This document shows, piece by piece, positions 27,596-35,984 of a stretch of DNA of 64,000 bases. The DNA lies in the NCBI RefSeq assembly GCF_009765825.1, contig NZ_LMUR01000015.1:693628-757627 (forward strand), written 5' to 3'. The position numbers and the translations under genes are program-made. Position 1 is the stretch's first letter, and each line of letters begins with the position of its first letter. The stretch comes from Granulicella sp. L60. Lineage in GTDB: Bacteria > Acidobacteriota > Terriglobia > Terriglobales > Acidobacteriaceae. The notes under the pieces were generated by a model. The model saw only the letters and a list, made by a program, of their open reading frames with translations, was not told the origin of the DNA and did not search any database.

Positions 27596-29056
27596 ATGTA
27601 TTCCTATCAACCTGTGAATAACCATCAGGACCTGCTGAATGTGGTCGACGGTCTGCTATTAGAGGCTGGGCTCCAGCGCGAAGACTTTGGCGGCCAGATT
27701 ACGTTTGCGGGCATGGATCCTATCCGTCCGACCCACCTCAAGGTAGGTTGCGCTTCGGCTTCTGTCAGTGGCGCGAACGCTATAGCCTCGGCAATCATCT
27801 GGAAGCATCGGACCGGTGAGAGCCAGGATATCCATATCGACCTGCGAAAAGCCTACGTCACTCAGAGCCCCTGGCAAGATTTGCTTGCCGGCTACACTCT
27901 GGTCAACGGCACGCCTCAGATGATGGGCGGCAATGTCGGGGAACTAGGCTCGCATATTCTTCCGACCCGGGATGGCCGCTTCGTTATTCTCACCTCGCTC
28001 TACGCCTCGAACACAGAGCGAATCATGCAACTGTTGGACAGCGGAACGTTGCCCAAGCAGCTTGAGCACGCTACGCGTAAGTGGGATTCGGCAGACCTGG
28101 AAACCGCGGCCCAAGACTCAGGCGTACCGTTAGTCATCTGCCGCACGAGCAAGGAATTTCGCGCCACAGAACAGTATCAGCGCCATGCAAGTGCGCCCCT
28201 GATCGATATCGAGAAGATTGGCGACAGCGATCCGGAACCGTTGCCTCCAGGTGCACGGCCACTTTCAGGTATTCGCGCGCTCGGTATGACGCATGTCGTG
28301 GCGGGGCCTGCGGTGTTGCGCCAACTCTCAGCGCAGGGAGCAGATGCTTTGAACCTGAATACGCTGAACTGGATCGAACAGCCTACGATGTATTGGCAGA
28401 CCCAGGCCGGAATTCGCCAAGCATACATGGACGCACGTATCGACGGCAACCGTAAGGCGATTTATGAACTCGTCAAAGATTCTGACGTATTCGTCGAGAA
28501 TCTGCGTCCGCACCTGGCGGATAAACAGGGGTTCTCAGCGGACACGCTGGCGAGCATTCGTCCCGGAATCATCTACGTCAAGATCAAGCTCAACACACCT
28601 ACCGGACCGTGGGCCGACTGGATGGGATACGACTTCACCGCCGCGGGTCTTTGTGGAATGCTTTGCGATCTCGGTTCAGCAGACCAACCCCAATTGCCAC
28701 ACGGCGTGCAAGTGGTATGCGACTTTCTGACCGGCTATCTGGCAGCCATTGGGGTACAGGCTGCATTGCTGCGGAGGGCTAAAGAGGGCGGCAGCTACAA
28801 AGTGACGGTCACCTTATCCCAAACAATCATGTTCGAGCAGGCTCTCGGTTTCGTAGACAACGCAACGCTTCTCAATCTCGACAATCTGGGCCCGGACCAC
28901 AAGCCGATCAAACCTAATCTTCAAACGGGCCTGACAGCATTCGGCGAATTCACACGTCTCGGTTCACAGATCGAGATGTCGAAGACGCCCGAATATTGGG
29001 CAGATCCGATCATCGCACCGATCGGTTCCTCGAAGCCGGAGTGGTTATCCCGATAA
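27596..29056 (+). CDS. CaiB/BaiF (family III) CoA-transferase
   Basis: The protein has 486 aa from ATG 27596 (GAAAGGAGCATT upstream). The second half shows the family core: PLSGIRALGMTHVVAGPAVL, an ADALNLNTLNW segment, and SDVFVENLRPHLADKQGFS, followed by RPGIIYVKIKLNTPTGPWADW. The N-terminal 230 residues resemble a second, divergent half (VSGANAIASAIIWKHRTG), so it may be a tandem-fold protein. Family III enzymes move CoA between carboxylic acids through a catalytic aspartate; that residue could not be placed with confidence. Here it would activate the substrate of the upstream dehydrogenase. A terminator follows the stop. Confidence 0.82.
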   Translation: MYSYQPVNNHQDLLNVVDGLLLEAGLQREDFGGQITFAGMDPIRPTHLKVGCASASVSGANAIASAIIWKHRTGESQDIHIDLRKAYVTQSPWQDLLAGYTLVNGTPQMMGGNVGELGSHILPTRDGRFVILTSLYASNTERIMQLLDSGTLPKQLEHATRKWDSADLETAAQDSGVPLVICRTSKEFRATEQYQRHASAPLIDIEKIGDSDPEPLPPGARPLSGIRALGMTHVVAGPAVLRQLSAQGADALNLNTLNWIEQPTMYWQTQAGIRQAYMDARIDGNRKAIYELVKDSDVFVENLRPHLADKQGFSADTLASIRPGIIYVKIKLNTPTGPWADWMGYDFTAAGLCGMLCDLGSADQPQLPHGVQVVCDFLTGYLAAIGVQAALLRRAKEGGSYKVTVTLSQTIMFEQALGFVDNATLLNLDNLGPDHKPIKPNLQTGLTAFGEFTRLGSQIEMSKTPEYWADPIIAPIGSSKPEWLSR

Positions 29057-29057
29057 A

Positions 29058-29090
29058 AAAGGGCGGCCCTACTCGGGTCGCCTTTGTCTT
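29058..29090 (+). terminator. Rho-independent terminator after the CoA-transferase gene
   Basis: AAAGGGCGGCCC pairs with GGGTCGCCTTT (one bulge and one G-U pair) around TACTC, directly after the stop codon, and TGTCTTTC follows. It separates the catabolic operon from cydAB. Confidence 0.7.
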
Positions 29091-29174
29091 TCACATTTGG
29101 CAGAACGAGCCATTCGATTCGCACAGCGGTGAAATGTCTAGGCCGCAGCCGTAGCTCCGGCGCCAGGAGGGACC

Positions 29175-30536
29175 TTGGACGCGCTTACGCTCCATCGAAT
29201 TCACTTTGGTTTCACGATCACGTACCACTACCTCTTTCCGCAGCTGACCATGGGGCTGGCATTGTTGATCGTCATTCTCAAGACGTTCGCGCTACGGTCA
29301 TCCGATCCGGAGGTCTCGAAAGTATACGAGGACTCCGCTCGCTTTTGGGGAAAACTATTCGCAGTTAACTTCCTTCTTGGCGTCGTTACTGGCATTCCGA
29401 TGGAGTTCCAGTTCGGCACCAACTGGTCCGAATTTTCTCGTCGAACTGGCGGCGTCATTGGTATGCCGCTCGCGATGGAAGGAATCTTCTCTTTTTTTCT
29501 GGAGTCGGCATTCCTTGGACTCTTTCTCTTTGCCGAAAAGAGACTGTCTCGCCGTATGCACTGGCTTTCGGCATTTCTCGTTTTCCTCGGTTCCTGGATA
29601 TCCGGATTCTTCATCATTGTCACGAATGCGTTCATGCAACATCCAGTCGGCTATCGCATTATGAGCAATGGCGTCTTTGAAGTTACGAGCTTCCGAGATC
29701 TTTTGCTGAATCCATGGGCGTGGCTGGAGTATGCGCACAATATGTGTGCAGCGGTAGTGACGGCATCGTTCTTCATGTCCGCTGTTGGGGCGCTCTACCT
29801 GCTTCAGGGGCGAAAGGGTCCATATGGGCGTACCTTCCTAAAGCTCGGAGTGATTGCCGGGATCATCTCCTGCACGCTGCAGGTTTTTCCAACGGGAGAT
29901 CTGCACGGCAAGTACATGGCCAAGCATCAGCCTATGGCGATCGCGGCCATGGAAGGACAGTTCCACACAGAGAAAGGTGCCGGGATGGTGCTTTTCGGTC
30001 AACCCAACTATGAGTCCGGAACTATCGACAATCCCCTTGTTGTCAACAAAGTTCTGAGCTTTCTCATTTATGGCACAACATCTGCCGAGGTCCAGGGACT
30101 CGACCATTTCCCGAAGGATCAGTGGCCAACCACACTTCCACTGCTTTTCTACAGCTACCACATCATGGTCGGTCTCGGGACGTGGTTTGGCGCATTGATG
30201 GGACTATCAACTCTCCTGCTATGGCGCGGCAGGCTCTATTCTTGCCGATGGATGCTTTGGCCGATTCTGCTTAGTTGGCCTCTACCTTACATCGCGACCA
30301 CCGCGGGATGGATGACCGCAGAGATCGGCCGCCAGCCTTGGCTTGTCTATGGTCTCATCCGGACGTCACAGGGTTACTCCCCGCATGTGAACGCAAGCAA
30401 TGGCCTCTTTTCGTTGCTCGGCTTCCTTGGAATGTACAGTGTGCTTTCGCTTCTGTGGATCATCCTTCTCTACAACCACGTTCAGTCCGGACCAACCGTT
30501 GCAAAGAGCGACCGGGCATCTGCCGTCACCGCGTGA
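29175..30536 (+). CDS. cydA: Cytochrome bd ubiquinol oxidase subunit I
   Basis: This 453-aa polytopic protein aligns with CydA. TYHYLFPQLTMG holds H18, the position equivalent to the E. coli heme b595 ligand. Conserved segments EFQFGTNWSEFSRRTG, FFLESAFLGLFLF and GWMTAEIGRQPW are all present. It contains the quinol-binding side of the bd oxidase, which reduces O2 to water with high affinity and no proton pumping. The Q-loop is shorter than in E. coli, as in the short-loop group. The start is TTG at 29175, chosen because AGGAGG ends 4 bases before it and the protein then begins at the normal CydA position. It lies 12 bases before cydB. Confidence 0.93.
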   Translation: MDALTLHRIHFGFTITYHYLFPQLTMGLALLIVILKTFALRSSDPEVSKVYEDSARFWGKLFAVNFLLGVVTGIPMEFQFGTNWSEFSRRTGGVIGMPLAMEGIFSFFLESAFLGLFLFAEKRLSRRMHWLSAFLVFLGSWISGFFIIVTNAFMQHPVGYRIMSNGVFEVTSFRDLLLNPWAWLEYAHNMCAAVVTASFFMSAVGALYLLQGRKGPYGRTFLKLGVIAGIISCTLQVFPTGDLHGKYMAKHQPMAIAAMEGQFHTEKGAGMVLFGQPNYESGTIDNPLVVNKVLSFLIYGTTSAEVQGLDHFPKDQWPTTLPLLFYSYHIMVGLGTWFGALMGLSTLLLWRGRLYSCRWMLWPILLSWPLPYIATTAGWMTAEIGRQPWLVYGLIRTSQGYSPHVNASNGLFSLLGFLGMYSVLSLLWIILLYNHVQSGPTVAKSDRASAVTA

Positions 30537-30548
30537 GGAGCAAAACAA

Positions 30549-31595
30549 ATGGGTACGCTGTGGTTCTGGATTGTCGCACTGATGTTGACTGCCTACATCG
30601 TTCTCGATGGGTTCGATCTCGGGGTCGGCACGATCTATTTATGGATTGCCCGCACGGATTCGGAACGCTCTCAGGCGCTCCGCACCATTGGCCCCTTGTG
30701 GGACGGAAATGAAGTTTGGTTGCTTGCGTCCGCCGGCACACTCTTCTTTGCGTTTCCGCTGCTGTACGCGACCGCGTTCAGTGGATTCTATCTTCCCTTG
30801 ATGATCGTTCTCTGGCTGATCATTCTTCGTGGGATCAGCATTGAACTTCGAGGTCATTCTTCAGAGCCTCTCTGGCGAACGTTTTTTGAAGCGATCTTTT
30901 TTCTCTCAAGCGCTCTGTTAGCTATCTTCTTTGGCGCTGCTCTTGCAAACGTCGTCCGTGGAGTTCCTGTAGGTGCGGACGGGTACTTTTTCCTTCCGCT
31001 CTGGACGAACTTCCGCACCGGACCCAATCCTGGCATCCTTGACTGGTACACGATTCTTGGCGGCGTCCTTGCGTTGACGGCCCTCTCGCTCCACGGTTCT
31101 CTCTACCTCGCGTTGAAGACCGAAGGGAACGTAGAAGAGCGTGCCACCCGGCTCGCGAAGCAGGGCTGGACCGCAACACTCGTCCTGTCAACAATAGGCA
31201 TACCAGCTACCGTTTTGGCTCGGCCCGCTTCGCTCACTGACTACCTGCGCCATCCAATTGCATTCATTTTCCCATTGATAGGTGCTGCCTGTCTGATCGC
31301 GATTCGTCTTACCCTGTCGAAGGGCAATCAGTTCCGTTGTTTTCTCGCCTCTTGCGGCTATCTATCTTCCATGTTTCTCGGGGCGGCGTTCGGTCTTTTT
31401 CCAGTTATCCTTCCCGCTGTTGGCACTCAAGGGCGGGACCTTACGGTGGAGCAGGCTCTATCCCCGCCGCACACGCTACGGGTCGGTCTGGCCTGGTGGT
31501 CCGTAGGAATGTGTCTGGCAATCACATACTTCTGCATCGTCTATTGGCTCTTCCGGGGGAAAGTTCCTATCGACGATGGCGGTTACGAACACTGA
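30549..31595 (+). CDS. cydB: Cytochrome bd ubiquinol oxidase subunit II
   Basis: This 348-aa polytopic protein follows cydA with a GAGGAG ribosome-binding site in the 12-base gap. The N-terminus LTAYIVLDGFDLGVGTIYLW and the segment GPLWDGNEVWLLASAGTLFFAFPLLYA (residues about 41-67) are diagnostic for CydB, including the conserved WDGNEVWL. Together with CydA it forms the heterodimeric oxidase in the inner membrane. No CydX-like small helical subunit is visible downstream; a 23-codon GTG frame at 31610 is not hydrophobic. Confidence 0.93.
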   Translation: MGTLWFWIVALMLTAYIVLDGFDLGVGTIYLWIARTDSERSQALRTIGPLWDGNEVWLLASAGTLFFAFPLLYATAFSGFYLPLMIVLWLIILRGISIELRGHSSEPLWRTFFEAIFFLSSALLAIFFGAALANVVRGVPVGADGYFFLPLWTNFRTGPNPGILDWYTILGGVLALTALSLHGSLYLALKTEGNVEERATRLAKQGWTATLVLSTIGIPATVLARPASLTDYLRHPIAFIFPLIGAACLIAIRLTLSKGNQFRCFLASCGYLSSMFLGAAFGLFPVILPAVGTQGRDLTVEQALSPPHTLRVGLAWWSVGMCLAITYFCIVYWLFRGKVPIDDGGYEH

Positions 31596-31793
31596 GGGCA
31601 GGAGCGAGAGTGGCCGATGACACGAACAGATATCTTAAGGGTAGACATTACACTGAATTAACGATCTTAGACGGGAAGTGATTCTCCGCCAATGCGATCG
31701 TGCTCAGAAATCAATCGCCTAAACTGATATGTGGGCGGAGATCATCAGAATCTGCCAGGTGCAGCTCGGCAAGACAGAAGGGCGGAGGCAGAC

Positions 31794-32420
31794 ATGCTAC
31801 CGAAACGGATTACTGTGATGTGCGTAGACGACCATCCGCTCATGCGGGATGGTATCGCTTTTGCTCTTCAGCAGGAATCTGACATCGAACTTGTGGCTCA
31901 GGCTGAAAACGGAATCAACGCCGTCAGAGCATATCGCCAGCATCTTCCAGACGTCACACTCATGGATCTGCAGATGCCGGAGATGGACGGCATCGAAGCC
32001 ATGTCGGAGATCCTCGCAGAGTTTCCGAAGGCTTGCATTGTCATGCTTACCACTTATGCCGGAGATATCCAGGCAAGCCGAGCGCTCAAACTCGGGGCGA
32101 TGGGATATTTGCTTAAGGGGCTCCTTCGTACAGACCTCGTTACGACGATTCGTGCCGTCCACTCTGGTGTTCGCTGCGTTCCATCAGAAGTTGCGAAGGG
32201 AATTGCCACTCATCTCGCGGTAGACCACCTTTCCGAGAGAGAGCTTCAGGTGCTCCGTCTGGTCGCGGATGGAAATTCCAACAAGGTGATAGCAGACCTT
32301 CTGGGAGTTACCGAAGATACGATCAAGGGCCACATGCGAAATGTCATGCTGAAATTACAAGCGAACGACCGCACCCATGCTGTGACCATAGCGGCAAAGC
32401 GCGGTTACCTGATCGGCTGA
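31794..32420 (+). CDS. NarL/LuxR-type response regulator
   Basis: The protein has 208 aa from ATG 31794 (GGAGG upstream). The receiver domain shows CVDDHPLMRDG, the phospho-acceptor aspartate in VTLMDLQMPEMDG (about residue 57), the T of LTTYAG and the K of YLLKG. The C-terminal LuxR helix-turn-helix reads LSERELQVLRLVADGNSNK ... TVTEDTIKGHMRN-type (VTEDTIKGHMRNVMLKL). It is a transcription factor whose likely partner is a HisKA_3 kinase such as the one at 22441. It follows cydAB by about 200 bases, so it may control this respiratory block. Confidence 0.9.
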   Translation: MLPKRITVMCVDDHPLMRDGIAFALQQESDIELVAQAENGINAVRAYRQHLPDVTLMDLQMPEMDGIEAMSEILAEFPKACIVMLTTYAGDIQASRALKLGAMGYLLKGLLRTDLVTTIRAVHSGVRCVPSEVAKGIATHLAVDHLSERELQVLRLVADGNSNKVIADLLGVTEDTIKGHMRNVMLKLQANDRTHAVTIAAKRGYLIG

Positions 32421-32617
32421 CGCGATCCAATGATCGCTAGAATCCAGTGACTAAAACAGGTTGCTTCAAAAGTCCTCCCTCCCCGGCTTCATGGAATAAA
32501 ACATCCCCCTGCTCGTCTCTGGCCCACCTGATAGCCCCACGAAAGTGTAGCTCCGCGACTACCGCAAAGGTCGTTCTTCAAACTGCGACATCTCGTTACG
32601 CTTCAAAGAGGCCAAGG

Positions 32618-32641
32618 GCGTCTCTCCAGAGACGCTTCTTT
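32618..32641 (+). terminator. Hairpin with T-tract ahead of the efflux operon
   Basis: GCGTCTC and GAGACGC form a 7-bp stem around a 4-base loop, then TTCTTT. It is 197 bases after the response regulator stop and 41 bases before the first efflux gene, so it could be a read-through terminator or an attenuator in the operon leader. Confidence 0.5.
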
Positions 32642-32681
32642 AGGAAGATCCAGCACCGGTCGAACCTAAAGGAAGGGGCGA

Positions 32682-33008
32682 ATGAAGACAATGATGATCG
32701 CCCGAGGGGCATATGCGAAATCAAATGTTTGCGGTTGCCGTCCACCCCGACCCACCTCAGTTGCCTTCGTGACAGTTGAATCACTGTTCTTGGTCGGTTG
32801 TGGCGGAGCGCCTTCCATTACGATAGCCGGCGCCTACTTTCCGGCATGGCTTCTGTGTGCCCTTATTGCAGTCCTTGTCGCGGTGGTTGTACGAGGTCTG
32901 ATGGTCGCGACTGGACTTTCGAACCATATTCCTTACCAGCTGGCGGTTTGTTCATCAATCGGTGTCATTGTTGCCCTTGTCGTTTGGCAGCTCTGGGTGG
33001 TGCGCTGA
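32682..33008 (+). CDS. ytcA: YtcA-like small lipoprotein/membrane protein
   Basis: This 108-aa protein has a lipobox-like LFLVGCGG around residues 35-42 followed by APSITIAGAYFPAWLLCALI, the signature of YtcA, and two hydrophobic helices. In E. coli ytcA lies beside the mdtNOP efflux genes, and the same gene order occurs here. The N-terminal 34 residues are longer and more basic than in YtcA and may include untranslated leader; the ATG has AAGGAAGGGG upstream. Its stop overlaps the next start (TGATG). It is likely an accessory part of the efflux system; the exact role is unknown. Confidence 0.78.
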   Translation: MKTMMIARGAYAKSNVCGCRPPRPTSVAFVTVESLFLVGCGGAPSITIAGAYFPAWLLCALIAVLVAVVVRGLMVATGLSNHIPYQLAVCSSIGVIVALVVWQLWVVR

Positions 33009-34054
33009 TGATGGAAGCTCGCGGAATTCGTAGGCGCAACCCTTTAGGCGTGGTTATTGTCATCCTTCTTGTTGTGCTGGCCATTTTCTTCTGGGTCCAG
33101 ACGTCACTGAGGGCGAAGCCCAGCACCGATGACGCAAGCATCGACGGGGAAGTCGTGCACATCGCACCACTGGTCGGTGGGCGGATCATTGCATTGGCGG
33201 TCCATGAGAACCAACTAGTGCACAAAGGCGATCTCCTGTTTCGGATCGATCCCGTTCCATATCAAATCAACGTTGTTGCAGCGGAGGCCAACCTCGATGT
33301 AGCGCGTGCGACGGTAGGCTCTAAAAGACGTTTTGTTACGACGCAACGTTGGGACGCGGATATTGCAAATGAACAGATCAGCCGAGCGAGAGATAATCTA
33401 GCCCTCTCACAGAGAACACAAGAGCGTCTCGGACCGTTGGCGGCTAAAGGATATATTCCGCAACAACAGTTCGATCAGGCAAAGGTCGCGACTCAAGATG
33501 CGACAACCTCACTCGCGCAAGCAGAAAAACAGCAAAGTGCCGCACAAGGCGCGGTGGACACGGAAGACGCCGTCGTCGCGGGTGTGCGGGCCGCTGCCGC
33601 CACGCTTGCCAATACACGCCGTGCTCTATCAGACACGGAAGTGCGAGCCCCGCATGATGGACGTATCGTCGGCTTGACGATATCCACCGGCGAGGTCGTT
33701 GCTCCATCGCAAGCGCTGTTCACCCTTATCAACACAGAGGAGTGGTTCGCTTCAGCAGACTTCCGAGAGGTTGACATCAATCGAATCGAGTCTGGGGTTT
33801 GTGTGACCGTCTACTCGATGATCGATCGCAGTGTGCCGATAAGAGGTGTCGTGGAGAGTATCGGATATGGAGTGCTTGACGCAGATAAGATTGAGCTGCC
33901 CAGAGCAGCTCCATACGTGCAACCTTCGCTCAATTGGGTCAGGGTAGCTCAACGGTTTCCGGTGCGCATTCGCCTGGAGAACCCGCCAGAACGCCTGGTA
34001 AGGCTTGGTGCCAGCGCCGTCGTGGAGGTTGCACATGGCCGTGCGTGCAGATAG
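33008..34054 (+). CDS. HlyD/MdtN-type membrane fusion protein
   Basis: The protein has 348 aa from the ATG that overlaps the ytcA stop. One N-terminal transmembrane helix (VVIVILLVVLAIFFWVQ) is followed by the HlyD barrel/lipoyl halves (IDGEVVHIAPLVGGRI, LVHKGDLLFRIDPVPYQ), a long coiled coil of about residues 95-200, and VRAPHDGRIVGLTISTGEV. This is the periplasmic adaptor that links an inner-membrane pump to an outer-membrane channel. The order adaptor-FUSC-outer membrane factor matches MdtNOP/AaeAB-like systems that export aromatic acids or dyes. It overlaps the next gene by 20 bases. Confidence 0.88.
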   Translation: MMEARGIRRRNPLGVVIVILLVVLAIFFWVQTSLRAKPSTDDASIDGEVVHIAPLVGGRIIALAVHENQLVHKGDLLFRIDPVPYQINVVAAEANLDVARATVGSKRRFVTTQRWDADIANEQISRARDNLALSQRTQERLGPLAAKGYIPQQQFDQAKVATQDATTSLAQAEKQQSAAQGAVDTEDAVVAGVRAAAATLANTRRALSDTEVRAPHDGRIVGLTISTGEVVAPSQALFTLINTEEWFASADFREVDINRIESGVCVTVYSMIDRSVPIRGVVESIGYGVLDADKIELPRAAPYVQPSLNWVRVAQRFPVRIRLENPPERLVRLGASAVVEVAHGRACR

Positions 34055-35984
34055 CGGTATTCGATGGGCATCCGTATGGCCTCTTATTCTTGAGTCTTCT
34101 CAGGCTCGGCTAGCATTCGCCGCGCGTATCGCGTTGACCTGCACGCTCGTGGCCGTTTTTGCAGAAACCTACAAAACCCCTGAGATCGCCCTCACTGTCT
34201 ATTTGGTGTTTTTCCTAAATAAGCCAGACCGTATGTCCAGCATGGCGCTGACCATCGCGATCACAATACTCATAACTTTTGTCGTGGCTCTACTGCTGCT
34301 TCTCGCGGAACCGGTTTGGGCAAGCCCAGCCGTGCGAGTGCTCGTGATGGCATCGATCTCGTTCGTCATGCTGTTTTTCGCCTCCGCTAGCAAACTGAAG
34401 CCGTTGGCTTCCACGATAGCGCTTGTTCTTGCGTATGCGCTGGATGTATTAGGTTCGGTTCCGATAGGGGAGTTGGGGACGCGGGGTCTGCTCTATGCGT
34501 GGCTCTTTGTCGGAATTCCCGCGCTCATCTCAGCCTTCGTAAACCTGCTCGTCGCACCATCTCCACGGAGCCTCGCACAGAGGGAGATCGCGGAGCGGCT
34601 TCGTGCCGCCGCGGAGCTTCTGGGTGAGGGCGATAGTGCTGCGATTCGTAAGTTAGCGCGGCTAGCGTCGATGGACGATGCGGAAACTCAGGTTCACCTC
34701 AAGCTCGCCGGTCTCGAGAAGACAAGTAGGGATGAGGATATTGCTGCGTTGAAAGGTGCCTCCGATTGTGTCGTCATCGTGCGTTCCGCAGTACAGCTCA
34801 TGCTGGACGAACCTCAGGCAATGCCTCCCCAAAACATCAAGCGGACAATTGAGATCAGACTGCTGGAGATAGCTTCTATCTTTGCCGCCGGTGGATACGC
34901 AGCCAAGGTCGATTCGGTAGACATCGATGACGCTTGCACGGACCTCGCCGCTTCAGCCGTGGCCTTTCTCAACGCCGGGCTCACGCAGTTTGGCGAGTTG
35001 AGACTGCCACAGAGTTCGAAGAAGCCAAAAGAGAGCACAGGGTTCTTCGTGCCAGACGCGTTCACGAACCCCGTGCATATGCAGTTCGCGTTCAAGGTCA
35101 CGGTGGCCGCTATGCTCTGCTATCTCATCTATTCCATCCTCAGCTGGCCTGGTATTCACACGGCGCTGATCACGTGCTTTATCGTCTCACTCGGAACGGC
35201 TGCGGAGAGCGTTGAGAAGTTGACTCTGCGCATTCTTGGATGCCTGATGGGTGCTGGGCTGGGGCTACTGGTCATGCTCAAGGTGATTCCTTGGGTGACG
35301 AGCATAGAAGTTCTGGCAGTGCTTGTTTTTGCAGGCGCGTTCCTCGGAGCCTGGATTGCGGCCGGCGACAAGCACATCTCCTATGCTGGATTTCAGATTG
35401 CGTTTGCATACCTTCTCTGTGTCATCCAAGGCCCGGCGCCTTCCTTCAACATGGTGGTTGCCCGTGATCGCGTGCTCGGCATTCTTCTGGGAAACGTAGT
35501 TTCGTACTTCGTCGCGACTCGGATATGGCCGGTCAGCGTTGGTCCGCGTATTGATGATGCCCTTAACAGGGCCAAGGAGAATCTGGAGGGCATGGTCGAA
35601 TCCATCGATAGATGGTCCCGGTGGCGTCTGGCCTCTGAGACTCACTCGATATTGAACGGGATCACGAGCGATATTCATTTAGCCTCCTACGAGCCTGCAT
35701 CGATCCGTCCTGGAAGCACCTGGCTCGATGCGCAACAACATGCGGTAGAAGCGGCTCGAAGGTTGGAACCCGCGCTCCTCAGCTTTGCAGAGTTGGCACC
35801 CGAACAGGAAAGAAGCCGCCTTCGCGACCTCCTGGACTGGCGGGCTGCGGCAGGATCCTACGCCAACCTGAACAGTCACACTGAAGCTAAATTGCTCGTG
35901 CTGCTGGAGAATCTGGTGCGGGTTCGAATCAGCGCGTTCCAGCAGGCTTTGTCTCACCTCAAACGGGCGGAACAAGATGAATAA
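34035..35984 (+). CDS. FUSC-family (MdtO/AaeB-like) inner-membrane efflux protein
   Basis: This 649-aa protein has two membrane blocks (about residues 25-170 and 355-510), each of five to six helices, separated and followed by helical cytosolic segments: the fusaric acid resistance (FUSC) architecture. Segments such as VFFLNKPDRMSSMALTIAIT and GAFLGAWIAAGDKHISYAG support the family. The ATG at 34035 has GGAGG and lies inside the adaptor gene, indicating translational coupling. It should be the pump component for aromatic carboxylates or related compounds. It overlaps the outer-membrane factor gene by 8 bases. Confidence 0.87.
   Translation: MAVRADSGIRWASVWPLILESSQARLAFAARIALTCTLVAVFAETYKTPEIALTVYLVFFLNKPDRMSSMALTIAITILITFVVALLLLLAEPVWASPAVRVLVMASISFVMLFFASASKLKPLASTIALVLAYALDVLGSVPIGELGTRGLLYAWLFVGIPALISAFVNLLVAPSPRSLAQREIAERLRAAAELLGEGDSAAIRKLARLASMDDAETQVHLKLAGLEKTSRDEDIAALKGASDCVVIVRSAVQLMLDEPQAMPPQNIKRTIEIRLLEIASIFAAGGYAAKVDSVDIDDACTDLAASAVAFLNAGLTQFGELRLPQSSKKPKESTGFFVPDAFTNPVHMQFAFKVTVAAMLCYLIYSILSWPGIHTALITCFIVSLGTAAESVEKLTLRILGCLMGAGLGLLVMLKVIPWVTSIEVLAVLVFAGAFLGAWIAAGDKHISYAGFQIAFAYLLCVIQGPAPSFNMVVARDRVLGILLGNVVSYFVATRIWPVSVGPRIDDALNRAKENLEGMVESIDRWSRWRLASETHSILNGITSDIHLASYEPASIRPGSTWLDAQQHAVEAARRLEPALLSFAELAPEQERSRLRDLLDWRAAAGSYANLNSHTEAKLLVLLENLVRVRISAFQQALSHLKRAEQDE

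Noticed and set aside
31610..31681. 23-codon frame after cydB with AGGAG and a GTG start, a possible CydX-type subunit
   Set aside because: The peptide is polar (NRYLKGRHYTELT) with no membrane helix, so it cannot be CydX; it is too short to support otherwise.
32422..32437. GCGATC-CAAT-GATCGC hairpin just after the response regulator gene
   Set aside because: The stem is short and no T-tract follows; it could arise by chance.
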